From the NCBI RefSeq assembly GCF_000276665.1, contig NW_004955405.1, forward strand, positions 8,739,608 through 8,803,607: DNA of 64,000 nt. Direction: 5' to 3'. Positions 23,937 to 36,180 of this stretch are shown here, piece after piece. The notes under the pieces were generated by a model. That model was not told the DNA's origin. It was given only the letters and a program-made list of their open reading frames with translations, and did no database searches. The position numbers were made by a program, and so were the translations under genes. The stretch comes from Chinchilla lanigera (lineage: Eukaryota; Chordata; Mammalia; Rodentia; Chinchillidae). Within the stretch, counting starts at the first letter, position 1, and every line of letters begins with the position of its first letter.

Positions 23937-24365
23937 TGTTATATGCACGCTGAGCTAACGGTGTAACTGTCACGCTCAACTCAGACATGGCTCTCCCAAT
24001 ACCCAGCCTGGCTGCCAACAGGGCACTGTTCTCAGCTCAGGTACCCTGGGCAAACACAAGACACCGTAAAAGAGATAACAGGGGGAAAAGAATCTTCCAA
24101 ACACCCGGGCATCCGAAGACACCCAAACATTCACATCAGATGCTCAAGGACTTTGCCCACGGAGGCATGAGACAGCCAAACAACTCTGTCCACTGGTGTT
24201 TACTAGGATCTTCCCGCCTAATGTCCCTTGCTTTCTTCCAAGCCCTATAAAAAAAGCCTGCTTCTCTTTGCTCCCTGCAGATGGCAGTGTGCACACCATG
24301 TTGCCTTTACACAAGCCTGGTGGGCTCATCTGCCTCGCACCACTTCTTACAGTAACATGAATAAA
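23937..24365 (+). mobile_element. Solo LTR candidate (ERVK-like)
   Basis: Contains a TATA box (ccctataaaaaaagcc, about 24243) and about 110 bp downstream AATAAA (24360), with a C/T-rich segment between, the spacing expected of an LTR promoter and R region. Ends uncertain. Confidence 0.4.
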
Positions 24366-24708
24366 GAAAAATGCAAAATATCCCAGTAACTTTTATTATT
24401 ACATGTTGAAAAGGTGATATTTTAGATCAATTGAGTTATATCAAACATTATTTTCACTCATTTTTACCTTTCAAATACAAGTACCGGAAAATGTAAATTG
24501 CATTTGTGGCTTGCATTGTATTTCTATAGGAAAATGCTGGTCTTAAAAGTATCCCACAACAATCCCACAGTGGAGGTACCCTTCTCCCCATCCCACAGAC
24601 AGAAGAACAGGCTAGGAATATTGTTTCTCTCCAGGTCACGTGGATAATCTGAATTGGGTTGCTCAGGAAATGTGATTCCATACCCCAAGCTTAAAACCAT
24701 CACTGTCC

Positions 24709-24897
24709 AGGCTGAGTATTCTTTATCCAAAATGCCAGGGACTGGAGTATTCAGAGGTCAGAATTCTGGCTCTGGAATATCTGCACAGACTCTACTGGCT
24801 GAACATATCTAATACAAAACTTCAAAATGTTCTGAACATCATGTGGGTGCTTCAAAAGGTTCAGATTTCAGATTTTTAGATCCGAGATGTTCAACCT
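24709..24897. mobile_element. Short DNA-transposon remnant with inverted ends
   Basis: The left end aggctgagtattctttatcc and the complement of the right end aggttgaacatctcggatct form imperfect terminal inverted repeats around about 190 bp. It resembles an old mammalian palindromic repeat whose ends read ggttgagcatccctaatcc; I do not name the family. Confidence 0.6.
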
Positions 24898-25364
24898 GCA
24901 TTTTCCCTAATGTGGATAAAATGTTTATAGAACCAGCTCAGAAGTGGCCAAGTATAATGAAAGCCATGTCCCATGACTCTAAATCCCCCTTTAAGGTGCA
25001 GGTCTCAAAGGTATGTCTTCCTGGCAGAAGTGAGAACAGCACTTGGTGGGGACAGAGAGAGTGCTTCAGCCTGGCGGGAGCCTGCCAGGTTTGGGTTTGG
25101 CAGAACCAGACTCCGCAGAGCTGATCCTCAGGCAAAGCCAGACAGGAACACAGCCTCAGGAGGTGAAGGGGCAAGGAACATCTGCCTCCCTTTCTCCAAG
25201 GCCTCTGGTGGAAGATCTGATCTATGCTTCCACATCTGGTTGTTTTCACCTAGCAGACTCTCCACCATCTTGGAACTGGACCGGTGCCCCATTCTAACTA
25301 GTACAAAAATAGAGACTCCTAAAAGGCACTCACTCATCCAGCTATAATCTGCACAAATCTTCTT

Positions 25365-25830
25365 GAGTTCCTATTTGTGCTACTTTTCTCTTGAGCTAAA
25401 ATGGATACAGTTCCTGCCAGCAATGCGCTTACAGGCCAGTAAGAGAGAATAACTGAACAATCACCCCAGTTATGCTAGACATAAGCATATAAGGCCAAAA
25501 AGATTCTAAGAGGGGAACTGACACAGAGGGTGAGCTGGGAAGGCTTCTCTGAGTGAAGGATGCACAAACTGGGATCTGAAGGATGAGGCATTAGCAGGAA
25601 GAGAAAGGAGGGAAGAGTGCTTCTGGCAAAGGCAAGTGAATAGATAAAGCCAGCCCTGTGGTGCAGGAGCATGGCAAATACACACATCTACACGGGGCGG
25701 TGTGTCTGCAGCAGAGTATGGGGAAACGGGAGGTGCGGCAGCTGCACAGTTAGAGATGCCAGCATGAGCCAACTGTGCAGGTCTCATAAATAATCAAGTC
25801 GCCAACCAGGAGCAATAAGACACTATTTAA
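25365..25830 (-). mobile_element. L2 fragment
   Basis: Antisense L2 order: gagttcctatttgtgctact, gatacagttcctgccagcaa, gaaggcttctctgagtgaag, ctgggatctgaaggatgagg. Confidence 0.65.
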
Positions 25831-26036
25831 GATCCTCTGCTGATGGAGGGCAGACAGGTCTTTATCCGAGTCTGTGATTGGGAAAATCACAGTGAGTGCT
25901 ACAAAAAGATTAGCACCCAGAACAGATCCACAGGGACCAAAAGGATGTGACTCTGGATATGCAGGCAGGATGTGGTCTTGCCTGGGAGTGTGGTAAAGTG
26001 GGTGAAATTGAGAGCCACTCAGAAGTAAAGTATAAA

Positions 26037-26095
26037 AGCTCAAGGGCAGCCTAAACTGCATAGCAAGAACCTATCTCAAAAGGACAGAAAAAAAA
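26037..26095 (+). repeat. Truncated B1 SINE (3' part)
   Basis: gctcaagggcagcctaaact, gcatagcaagaacctatctc and an A-rich tail; the left half is missing. Confidence 0.75.
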
Positions 26096-26237
26096 AGGAA
26101 GTAACTCTGGACTACCAGTTCCACAAGTAGCATATCTAGTGTTGTTTCTGAAGGACAGTTTGCTTTTATGGGTATTATGGATGCTGTCTCAATTCTTTCA
26201 AGAAAATTTCTGTTTATGTGCTTTAAAATGTTTTTCT

Positions 26238-26386
26238 TCTTTTTTTGAGACAGGGTTTCACTTTATAGTTCAGGTTGGTCCTGAACTCACTAAGTAGCCC
26301 TGGCTGGCCTTGAATGCACAGCGATCCTCCTGCCTCAGCCTCCCAAGTGCTGGGATTACAGGCATGTGCCACTATGACCGGCCCCT
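26238..26386 (-). repeat. B1 SINE
   Basis: ttttttgagacagggtttca, two 29-bp halves (caggttggtcctgaactcac and ggctggccttgaatgcacag), gctgggattacaggcatg. Confidence 0.95.
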
Positions 26387-27214
26387 GTGTGCTTTTAAAA
26401 ACTAAAATTTTCTATACATTTCCATCACTCCTTGCTACTTTTATTCATAAAAGTAAGCAGTTATATATACGATGCATAGCAGAGTTCACTGCCTCAGCGG
26501 CGCCCACCCAGTATCCTGTGAACAGATGTAAGACAGCAATGTACCAGGTTAGCACAGCAGAGGGACATAAAACCAGGTCAATCTTCAAAAATACTATCCT
26601 AAATAATAACGGAAGAAAGACACTAGCATTTGAATGAACCATTGTTTTTCATTGTAATGAATTTCTAAATTTTAAAAATCTTATCAGAGTACACAGGAGA
26701 GATGCATTTAAAACATTTAGCCCAGAAGGGAAGAAAGAGCAAATGTGCCTGCAAAAAGGTGTATTTTTTCTAGAGCTGCAGAACATGCACCTCCTTTTAC
26801 CTCTTGCCCCACAGTAACATGTAGGCGGACAACATCCCAGCTCTGGCAGGCGGGCGGAGCCGTCCACAGAAGTGTGTTAAGTACTTAGGTTAGCGACATG
26901 CATGCCAAAGGCACTTGTATCAGGAACACAAAGCCTCTGGACATAATCTATGCCATGTCAAAGAAGTGTGGAAAATTCAATACACAAAAAGTCAATCCTA
27001 GTTTTGCCAGTGGGTGCCAGTGTCCCAGTTCACACACCCTTGTGGTAAGATGGCATGACAGTGACGCTCGCATCTGTAAACAGGACATTCCCCATCGAGG
27101 CCAGGGATACCTCCTCTCACTCACTTTGTCCCAGCAGCGGCTTCTGTGGCCCGAGTGCATCCTGCCTGCTGAATTCCGACTCCAGCATTTTGTGGCTCCA
27201 TGATCCTGACAGAA

Positions 27215-27660
27215 GCTCTTGGTTTATGTGCCAAATATTTACCAAGCATCTACTACATACACAGTTGTCATCTAAAGACTGTGCTTAAGTGAGAAATTAA
27301 CAAAAGGCCGGCCTGTGTGGGGCTTACATATTAGCTGGTACAGAGACGGACAGAGACAGCAACAAGGAACACAGTGAGCAGAAGGCGAGCAGCACCACTG
27401 GCAGAAGCAGTGCACGGAGATCGGAAGTGGGGGATGGGGAAGAGGGGTGCTGCGGTGAGAACAGCGTGGGCAAGGAGGACTCCATTAAGCAGAGCCAGGG
27501 CCACGCCGTCTGTGGACATCGGGGAACCGCGTCCTGGGCAAAGTGGACAGTGCAGGCTGTGGTCTAAGGCAGAGCCAGGCAGCACGCTGGGACACCGCGC
27601 CAGGGCCTGGGAGGTGCGGCACGGGGGTGACAGGAGCCAGGCTGTCTGAGGCTCACAGGT
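27215..27660 (-). mobile_element. L2 fragment
   Basis: tatgtgccaaatatttacca, agcatctactacatacacag and ggggcttacatattagc are the antisense L2 3' end; the GC-rich continuation is consistent with more antisense L2 sequence. Confidence 0.6.
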
Positions 27661-28560
27661 CAGTGAGGACTGTTACGTCTCCCTGAGACAGAAAGAACTT
27701 ACAGGGGCGCTGATGTCATACGTCAAGTGGAGACACAAGGGCACCTAAGGAAACGCACCCGACAGTCGTGGGGTACACACGATCACATGAGACAGTGATT
27801 CAAAGAGCTCCTTGCCTCCTCCAGGTTTCTTAACCTGTCGCTCTACTCCTACACCCACAACTGGTCACTACAAACCCAGCTCCAAACCCTGCGCCCTCCT
27901 CTCGGGCAAAAGCACTCTGGTGCATGGAGAGCAGATGCCTCAACCACAGCTCACGCTCCACAGGGCCTTATCTGACGTCTGCACACAGAGGACTGGTTCA
28001 ATCAGCAGGAACAACGGACTGTGTCACCCCAAGAGCTCGTACCCAAAGGAATCATGGCCGGAGCACCCGCCTCCTCTCAATTCTCTGTCCTTTGGCAGGC
28101 GCTTAAAGAGCTTTCCATGAACAGTGTGTACAAGAATCACTGTGCATTTAAAAGAAACTCACAAGTTCATCTGAAATCTTTTCTATTCCCATTCATAGCA
28201 CTGTGGTCCATGAATTCTGGGTGAATGGCTCTACAATCGTGAAATCCACTTATTTTGAATTTTTACATTATGCTTCTCCTCATGGGGGCATCTTGATGTA
28301 TCTTCTCTCCCTAACTTTATCGCTCCTAGCTTTTGTACGGTACCCTGTGAATGGGCTGGTTTCATTATACTCATCCTTTAGGATCTTTCTAGGAAAATGT
28401 GGTATACCAATTATATACACCCCTTCCCGAAACTGCGCTTAGGATGTGCCCCTGCAGTCTGTTTGCTCAGAAAGGCCCACTCCCAAGCTTCCTTCTCTAG
28501 ACAGGTGATCTGAAAGGCCGGGCACATGATCACAAAGAGCCAGTCCACTGAGCACCATCG

Positions 28561-28994
28561 TCTTAGTTACTTTTCTCACTACTGCGATAAAATACCCAAC
28601 ACCCTAAGTTAAAGGAGGAAAGGTTTATTTGGCTCAGTGTTTGTGGAGATTTCAGTACATGATCGGCTCTATAATCAGCTGGCCGCAAAGCAGGGTGTAG
28701 TGGCTGAGGGGCACTGCAGAGGAGAAATAGTCCATGGCAAGCAGGCAGGTGAGAGCACATTCACTCTCTTTCTGTCCCTTCTATCTGATGCAGGCTACTT
28801 GCCCAGGGCAGGTGTAGCACTCACACCCTTAATCCTAGCGAGAACTATGCCAAACCAATCCATAGACTGATTTAATTATCACACACCCTTGGTCCCAGCA
28901 CCACGCACTCCAGATCCAGCCACCTCTGAAAAGGCCCCGCCCCACGTGACTACATGAGGCTTTGCAGGACATCAACACAAGCTGTAACAACCAT
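28561..28994 (-). mobile_element. MaLR-type LTR
   Basis: Reverse complement of a MaLR LTR. Its 3' end is at the low coordinate: ttagttacttttctcactac, gcgataaaatacccaacacc, gaggaaaggtttatttggct. Its 5' end lies near gctgtaacaacca. Confidence 0.75.
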
Positions 28995-30349
28995 GGTCTT
29001 TCCTTCCCAGGATGCAGTGATTTCTGGTGGCTTCAGTCTTTTTTCACCAGAAGACACCAGGTGATTCTATACTATGTGCTTTAGAAAGAGCATGGGTATG
29101 TGGAAAGGAAAGACCAAAAGTACCCTGTGCTCCTGACTGCTTCTGGTTCCTTCCTGATTCTGGGTTCCACACAATACCCCCAGTTTCTGTAACAAGTAAG
29201 CCCCACCCCATCTCAGCTCAAACTACTTTGGGAGCTTTCTGTTACTTGTAACCAGAGGAGTACTAAGATTAAATACCAGATTAATTTGTCATGCTTTTCT
29301 TCTATGAATGTTCACACTGAATTACAAAATATAAAGCAGGCCTAAGAATCACAATGCTCAGGGAATGATAATCCTCTGGCAGAGGGTGTTGTTTTTTCCA
29401 AACAACCGAGGGGAAATGAAAGTTATTTTGAACTGCTGGGCCAGGCGTTGCTACCTGGTTTGTAAGGGAATACATAATTTAGCCACATATCCACCTGAAG
29501 AAAATTTTGAGCTGACCCTGCTTGCTTGTTGAGCTACAGAAGCAGAATACTACAGCTCAAATCCTAAAGCAATGGGTTATAACAGGGCCCAGGAAGGAGA
29601 TGGGCAGAGCAGGGGAGAAGACTTTTTTGGAGTTGCCAAGCACTGGTGACACGTGTGCATTCCTCCATTTTCCCCAAATAGGAGGAAAAAATTCTCTGCT
29701 TTTGGACTTGCACTACACCAGGAGAAGTGCAGGGCACCTATAAAGAGATTTCTACCATCCAGGGACAGTCCTGTCTGGCAATTCCTTTGTTAGAGTTTGC
29801 AGCTTGATATTTTGACACGAACTAGCAATCTGAGATGTGAACTGAGAGAAAAGCAAGGGCCAAACAATAAAACCTATATTCTTGGAAATTACCCAGCCCA
29901 TGAAGGCATGTAGAAGAAGAAATGCGAGGGGCTAGCTATGCATTTGGGATGGAAATACGGATGATTCAGGCTTACAGCCCACTTCCCTTTGCTTGTCTGA
30001 GTAAAAGCAGGCATACCCTGCCTGGCCATTCCATCTGCAACCTCGATTAGAAAACGCACCAGAGAGATGCACTGCCAAGGACTGAGGGGGAACTTGAGTA
30101 TTTCAGATGACAGGCAGGAGAAGGAGTTATCTTTTCATAAACATCAAGGTTTGTGGGAATAAGCTCCTGCTGCTTGTGTTAAGTAGCCGAGAGGTACAGC
30201 AGTTACTAAAGGCAATTTTGAAAGCTTAATACTCTCAGATGTACAGCTGTTGTGTTGAAACATCTTGATGTTAAAAAACACCTTAGGGATGATTTAAGAG
30301 TTAATACAAATAAAAATTAAAATAGGATTACTCTAAAGGCATAAGTAGG

Positions 30350-30700
30350 ATTATTTCATTCAACTATCTAATGAGCATCTTCAGTGTGTATCAGGCACTG
30401 TGTCAGGTGCCAGGGAGGAAAGGTAAGACACCAGCCGATCTATAAAGAGCTAATGGTGGGGGGAGGGGATAGGGACATACATAAAACCACAGCTCAAGTG
30501 CAGGGAAAGTCTTCCCAGTGACACAAACGAGCTGCCACAGAAACACAAAGACCATGGGATCACGGAGGGGGTGGAGAGTGGGGTTGGTCAGAGGGGGCTT
30601 CCTAAGATGTGACACTTGTACTGTATCATAAAAAGAAAACAAGAGGAAGGCCTTCTTATGCTAAGAGATCAAAGCCTGAAACAGCAAGTCCCTTCAGGAA
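30350..30700 (-). mobile_element. L2 fragment
   Basis: Antisense L2: tcattcaactatctaatgag, gtatcaggcactgtgtcagg, tgccagggagg, then gggcttcctaagatgtgac. Confidence 0.68.
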
Positions 30701-30745
30701 TCTGTAAGAGCTCCTAGAGGCTCCCGGTGGCAGGCAGGATTCTCA

Positions 30746-30985
30746 CAGCGTGGTTCTTCACCAGCAGCAACACCAGGAACCTTGTTAGAAATGCAAATTC
30801 TCACCTGGGATATAGCTCAGCGGCAAAAGCGCCTGCCTGGCAAGTACAAGGTCCTGAGTTTGATTCCCGGTACCAAAAAAAAAAAAAAAAAGAAAAGAAA
30901 AAAGAAAAATGCAAATTCTCAGGCAGCCCCAGACCTTGGGCCCAGCAAGCTGTGTCCCATTAATACACCTCACCTCTGAGCCAGA
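30746..30985. mobile_element. MER5A (hAT-Charlie) split by an ID insertion
   Basis: cagcgtggttcttcaccagc, ccaggaaccttgttagaaat and gcaaattctcaggcagcccc match MER5A. The two halves are separated by the ID element at 30804-30906. Confidence 0.8.
30804..30906 (+). repeat. ID SINE with perfect 15-bp target duplication
   Basis: tgggatatagctcagcggc, gcgcctgcctggcaagtaca, gagtttgattcccggtacc and an A-rich tail. It is flanked by identical aaatgcaaattctca at 30789-30803 and 30907-30921. Confidence 0.96.
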
Positions 30986-31089
30986 CAGCTAAGCAGGGGC
31001 TGGACCAGCACACTGTACTGTGGATGCCAAAAGACCAAGTCCTGGGACACCAAGCGAGGATGTTAAGCAAAACAATGACAGAGATCAGA

Positions 31090-31215
31090 TTTGCATTTTA
31101 GAAGACTCATTTCAGTAGTCCTGAGAATGGACCAAAGGGGCTCTGGCTGCAGGAGCAAGCCAGGCTGGGAGGCAGCTGAAGCAGTCCTGGGGAGAACCGC
31201 CCCCAGGTGAAGAGG
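31090..31215 (-). mobile_element. L2 fragment
   Basis: Antisense L2-like run tcctgagaatggaccaaagg, gcaggagcaagccaggctgg, gaggcagctgaagcagtcc. Probably the same old copy as 30350-30700, separated by MER5A. Confidence 0.5.
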
Positions 31216-31489
31216 GAGAGGAGGAAGACAGATTCGAGGAGACTCCAAGACACAAGCTTACAACCACGGGCCCTAGCCTGAAACTGAACCCCATCATCTG
31301 ACCCCTCTATTCCTCAATTTCCAAATCTATACAATGGAGATTTGAATTTCTACAAAAACATAAGCACGGAAGCAGAGATTTTTCTCTGGTTTGTTCATTC
31401 ACAGCTCATCCTGGGTCCTAAATAATTATGCTGAAGAAGAATGTTGTGGGCAATTACAAGGAAAGAAGAACATAAGAAATTTCCCAAGG

Positions 31490-31580
31490 TTTGGGGTATG
31501 TTTTGTGTGCTGCTAGGGATGGAACCCATGGCCTCACTCATGCAGCGCGTGTTCCCCAGTGAGCTACACCCCACAGCCTT
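31490..31580 (-). repeat. ID SINE (diverged)
   Basis: gctagggatggaacccatgg, ctcatgcagcgcgtgttcc, agtgagctacaccccacag. Confidence 0.75.
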
Positions 31581-31861
31581 CCCTGAGTTTTTAGCCTGGG
31601 CAACTTGGTAGTCTACTATGTCAAACGCACAGTCAGAATACTGGAAACGGATATTTTAGGGGAAAACCAGTTCTATTCATTTTTATTTCTGTGGTGCTGC
31701 AGATTGAAAACATCAGTTTCAGATTTCTGTTTCAGGCATGTTACCACCAGACAGATGTCACACTGACATGGTTATGTGCTGGTACATGTATGGCGGAACT
31801 GGGAAGACCAGACGGCAAGGTGCCTCCAAAGTCAGGCTTAGCTGAGAAGAATTCAGGTGTT

Positions 31862-32450
31862 ACTATGGACTAGCCATGTGATCAAGGACAAAGAATTTAA
31901 CCTGTTGGGCCTCCCTTTCTTTCCCTATAAACTGGAGAATAGCAGTATCTGTTTCATGAGGTCTGCTATAGTCTGAATGTGGTGGGTAGTGTCCCCTCGT
32001 GTCCATGTGTTAAAGGGTTGCTTCCCAGGGTGGTACTACTCAGATCTGTGGGCCTCAGGGTAAGTTCTTGTGGAAGTCTTTAAGTCACCGAGTGACTTTT
32101 TTGCCCTCAAAAGGGAGCAAGAGACCCACCAATCCCCTCCCCTCTCTGCTTCCTGGCTCATGAGGTGAGTGGTTTTGTTTTTGCCGCACACTCCCAGCAT
32201 GATATGCCACCCTCATCACAGGCCTAGAGCACCTGATCTTGAATGAGAATTTTGAAAACCATGAGCTAAAATAAGCCTTCTCCTTTTGTAAGCTGATGGC
32301 CTGAAGTATTTTGCGGTAGTGTTACGATACTGACTAAAACAGCACAGTGTGACTGAGAAGACTAAATGAGATGCCTATAATGTGTTTAGCAAATGGCCTG
32401 GCATACCAAATAAGCTTCACGGATAATTGTTATTGTGGCTGCTATAAAGG
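31862..32450 (+). repeat. MIR SINE interrupted by a MaLR LTR
   Basis: The first half, at about 31862-31962 (gccatgtgatcaaggacaaa, ggcctccctttctttccc), and second half, at about 32342-32450 (actaaatgagatgcctataa, tagcaaatggcctggcatac), together make one plus-strand MIR, with the LTR between them. Confidence 0.7.
31964..32341 (+). mobile_element. MaLR-type LTR (MLT1/MTE-like)
   Basis: Starts tgctatagtctgaatgtgg. Contains ctctgcttcctggctcatga, ccatgagctaaaataagcct and ends in tactgactaaaaca, the MaLR LTR order with TG...CA termini. Confidence 0.78.
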
Positions 32451-32929
32451 CAACATGAGTCTGCAGTGAGAATGATCAAGATATTTTTCTGAAGAACACC
32501 CAGATTCATGGAGAAGCATGCACAGCAAAGCAAAAGAAAAGACTGAGACCAAGACAGGGAGATGCCATGAAGCCTGGAGAGTAATCACACACTACACTAA
32601 GGAGAAAGAAAGCCCTGGTTCTGCGAAGCAAAGGAACTGGAACAGCAGCTTAATTTTCAGCTTAGACTTCAGTTTAATTTTAAACTGAAATTAAAACATA
32701 GAGGATCAAGAAAGCACTAAAGAAAACAACCTCCCTTAGTTAGAATTAGTCCCTGACTCTGGAGCACCACCATCCCTCCTCCTGGTATGGCTGGGCAAGA
32801 CCCAAGACAAGTGCAGGGAGGTCACAGCACCAGAGAGGAGATCTGGGACCCGACCTGGGTCACCTCTCCTAAGAGCTGATAATACTCTTTACCTTACGTA
32901 TGTGACAAAAGGAAAGAGTTACACTATGT

Positions 32930-33045
32930 GTTTCAAAAATCAGCAGACTGTGTGTCAGAAAACCCAGGTGTTGTGTCAAGCTTACCTGGCAGTGTGGTCA
33001 AGTCACTGAGTCCTTTCAGCTGCAGATGGGCAATGACAGCATATC
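32930..33045 (+). repeat. MIR-like fragment
   Basis: cccaggtgttgtgtcaagct, gtggtcaagtcactgagtcc, ctgcagatgggcaatgacag resemble a MIR core. Confidence 0.45.
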
Positions 33046-33071
33046 AAACACAAGGAAATCTGTCCACACAC

Positions 33072-33345
33072 TAGAGACTCAAAGAATCCAGAAGAGGGCC
33101 TGGATCCCATGGCAATGTCCTGAGTGAGTCCAGCTGAGGAACTAGAGCCCATGGCAATGTCCTCCACGAGTCCAGCTGGAAGTCTAGGGTCCACAACAAT
33201 GTCTCATGCAAGTCTTTATCACAGATCTGCAATGGGAAGGCCCAAAGGTCCGTGGCAGAAGCTAGAAAGTCTGCACCAGTGGGATGAAAGATCTGTGCCA
33301 GCAGGCTGAGGGCTCTGCACTGGAGCCAAGAAGCAATGCTCAAGG
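33072..33345. repeat. Degenerate minisatellite, about 42-bp period
   Basis: Two clear 42-bp units start gagtccagctg (33126 and 33168). Neighbouring segments with catggcaatgtcc or related words before and after suggest up to six diverged units. Confidence 0.7.
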
Positions 33346-33954
33346 TAAGGACCAGAGCTTCCCCTGAAAAGAACCGCAGCCATCCTCAGCAACAGTGAGG
33401 ACCTGAACTCCTCTGATAATGAGAACAGCTGAGTTCACAGGAGGAAAACCAGCATGACAAGCTTCTCCAGGAGGATCAACAGCACACCATCTTCCCCTCC
33501 AGTTCTTTCAGGCTGATGGCAGCAACTTTCAGGTGGGCCTTCCACACCCAGAACCATGCTGACTCAGTTCAGCTGGGTGCTGACCATTAGTTAATACACC
33601 ACAGCGTTCATGACACTCTGTGCCAGAGTAAATTGTTAACTGACAGAAGGGCAAAATCTCAGACCCTTCATGGTTCTTGACCCTTTGCGGTACTGTTTCA
33701 CAGAAGGTGGGCTGTCTTCCTCTTACCCAGCAAACTGTTGCCTGTACTCATGGCTTACTCTGGTTTGCCCTCCTGCGAGGCAGTTCAGTGAGAGCTGAGG
33801 AGATACTAGCACATTTTTTGTTTCACTAATACCTATTTGTAGTACTTAAAAAAAAAAAAGAATGTAAATGCTCTCATTGCCTATATATCTTTTAAACTGT
33901 TCTGTTTGTGTTTGCTTTCAACTTACTTTGCTGATGAAATCTATTTTCTTTCTC

Positions 33955-34042
33955 TTCTTTTTTTCCCAGTGCTAGGATCAAACTCAGGTCCTCATATATA
34001 GTAGGCGAACACTTTACCCCTGAGCTATACCCTTAACCCCTT
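33955..34042 (-). repeat. ID SINE (diverged)
   Basis: gtgctaggatcaaactcagg, tagtaggcgaacactttacc, cctgagctatacccttaacc. Confidence 0.75.
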
Positions 34043-35644
34043 TCTTTTCGAAAATACATAAGTATTTTTATAGAAGGAAAAGTTAACTTTTATAAAGAAA
34101 CATGTGTGCTATAGTCTATATATGTAGGATTCTCTATGTAGTCCTTCATTTTAAAAGGTTTTCATTTAACTGTAAATATGAAAAATTCCCAGGAAATAAC
34201 TGCATCTTTCAGGTAAATTTTAGTACTTTTTCCTTACTTAGAAATAATCGTTAAAAAATACAAAGAGAACATGATCACCAACTCTTCAGATACTACACAG
34301 AATGAGCTGAATGGCTAACACATGTGTTTTTATAGCATGTGCATACACAATCCCCACGTTCAGATACACAGTATACTGACTTCTAGTTAGAATTCAGAAT
34401 ACTACTTCACAAGGAGCATTTATTGACAGCATTAGTAACAAAGACACCCAAGAAACCCTCTTTGAGAACTTCAAGTTCACATGAAAATAGAGACTGCGAT
34501 TCTCCCCAGCGGGACTTCTGAAATGCCAGATCTTGAAGGAAAATGTGTTGCATCCCAGAAATGCCAAGTGGCCTTCTTAACAGCCGCCATAAGCTACAAT
34601 TCCGATCAAATCAGTCACAAAAGGAATGCTGGCAGTTGCCTTCTTTCAGGCTCTTTCTTTACAGTTCCATATTCATAGTTAAAACCTCCTTAATATTTTT
34701 ACTGGATTGATGTCATCTCTCTGATCCTTCATATTCAATCGAAACCTAAAAAATCTTGAGATGAGTGCAGGATACATGAAGCACATTGAGGAGATCCAGG
34801 AGCAAGAAGCTCCTGAAGCAATTAGTCCTTTGTTGTGGATGACAAATAACCTCCACATAAAATGCTCCATACACTGAGGCATCTTTGATCATTCCTACAG
34901 GCTCAGTGACTCACAAAGGAGGAGGAGGGGTGTCTGAAAACAAAAGGGCAGCCTGACGGCCCCATTGAGTTATTTATTCTGTATGTTCCACTCAGTTTTC
35001 CTCTTTCCAACTTTTCATGCCACTATAAAAAGGAATGGATTCCTTTCAGCCAGGAACATCAGCACTGCATACTAAGAAGTGAAGTACTGGCTCAACACAA
35101 AACCCACATAAACCACTAAATACCAACCTGCTCTCTCTGGTGAAGGACGGAAATGTGTTGTGACAAATCAGTCTTTCATATGTCTTCTATGTAAGAGTTT
35201 ATTACACAGACTCTTAGAAATTAATCTGCATCTAGGATGAGCTGAAGCCATACATTCACAATTGCAAGATGGAAGGCTGAGTTCTAAACAGGACTGCCTG
35301 AAAAATTATCCATGTGTGCACACTCTGGAATTTTCCTTTTCTATTAGAATTACTGGAAAAAGAACAGCATGAGGGATATGAATAAGCTGCATTTATTTCC
35401 TCTGGTTCAAAGATGTCTATAACTTTTTGTTCTCTGAATAAAAGCAGCATGATATGAACTGATCTGAAGATGGAAAACAACATACTAGAGACCAGCATGC
35501 CTCTTAAATGACTTAACTCAGAGGAATGAAAGCATCCATACGGAAATAGGAATTAAATTATTAAAGATTAAGACCAATGGATATAGCCTCAAAATAAAAA
35601 GGGAGAGAATACACAGGCTGTATGAATTATAAATAGCAGCACAG

Positions 35645-35850
35645 CCAAGTAAGAAGAACTTGAGTGACAAACCTTGGTTCAAATCTGGCCCCAGCATTTC
35701 CCGCATGTGACCCTGAGCAAGCCCACAGACTCTCCATATTCTTACTTGCAAACTGAGACAGTAACAGCTTTCACACAGGATGGCTGTTGGAAGTGCTGAG
35801 TTAAAGTGTACGTTGTGTCTAAAGAAGCGCTTAATGAACACAGGAGTTCA
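35645..35850 (+). repeat. MIR SINE, nearly full length
   Basis: accttggttcaaatctggcc, gtgaccctgagcaagccc, actctccatattcttacttg, gcgcttaatgaacacaggag in MIR order. Confidence 0.75.
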
Positions 35851-36007
35851 ATTAACACTGTAAAGGAAAGGCTGTGAAGCACTTTCAGAAAACAGAACTG
35901 AACTGTCACGTCATCTGTGTCTTACTCAATTCATCTATCGGATTCTTGTCAGAAGTCTGCATTTACGCTGTGGAGGGAAACGATAACAAAGGATTTTAAA
36001 TCTTCCC

Positions 36008-36180
36008 TTTTTTTTCCTTTTTGTCTTTTTCTTTGGGTGGGGGCAGGGGGTCTTGCTGTGCAGTTCAGGCTGGCCTTGAACTCACTTTGTAGCCTAGGCC
36101 AGTCTGGAACTCACAACAATTCTCCTGCCTCAGCCTCCCTGAGTGCTGGGATTATAGGCATATGGCACCATGCCCGGCTT
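36008..36180 (-). repeat. B1 SINE
   Basis: T-rich tail, gggtcttgctgtgcagttc, two 29-bp halves (caggctggccttgaactcac and ggccagtctggaactcacaa), gctgggattataggcata. Confidence 0.93.

Noticed and set aside
27300..27660. GC-rich stretch as a possible CpG island or TSPAN5 first exon
   Set aside because: Few CpGs for an island, no sequence encoding the expected N-terminus, and it fits antisense L2.
33003..33343. Possible repeat-containing protein frames (SSAGLTQDIAMG-like repeats)
   Set aside because: The apparent peptide repeats come from a 42-bp DNA array, a multiple of three. No start context or flanking exon structure; treated as a minisatellite.
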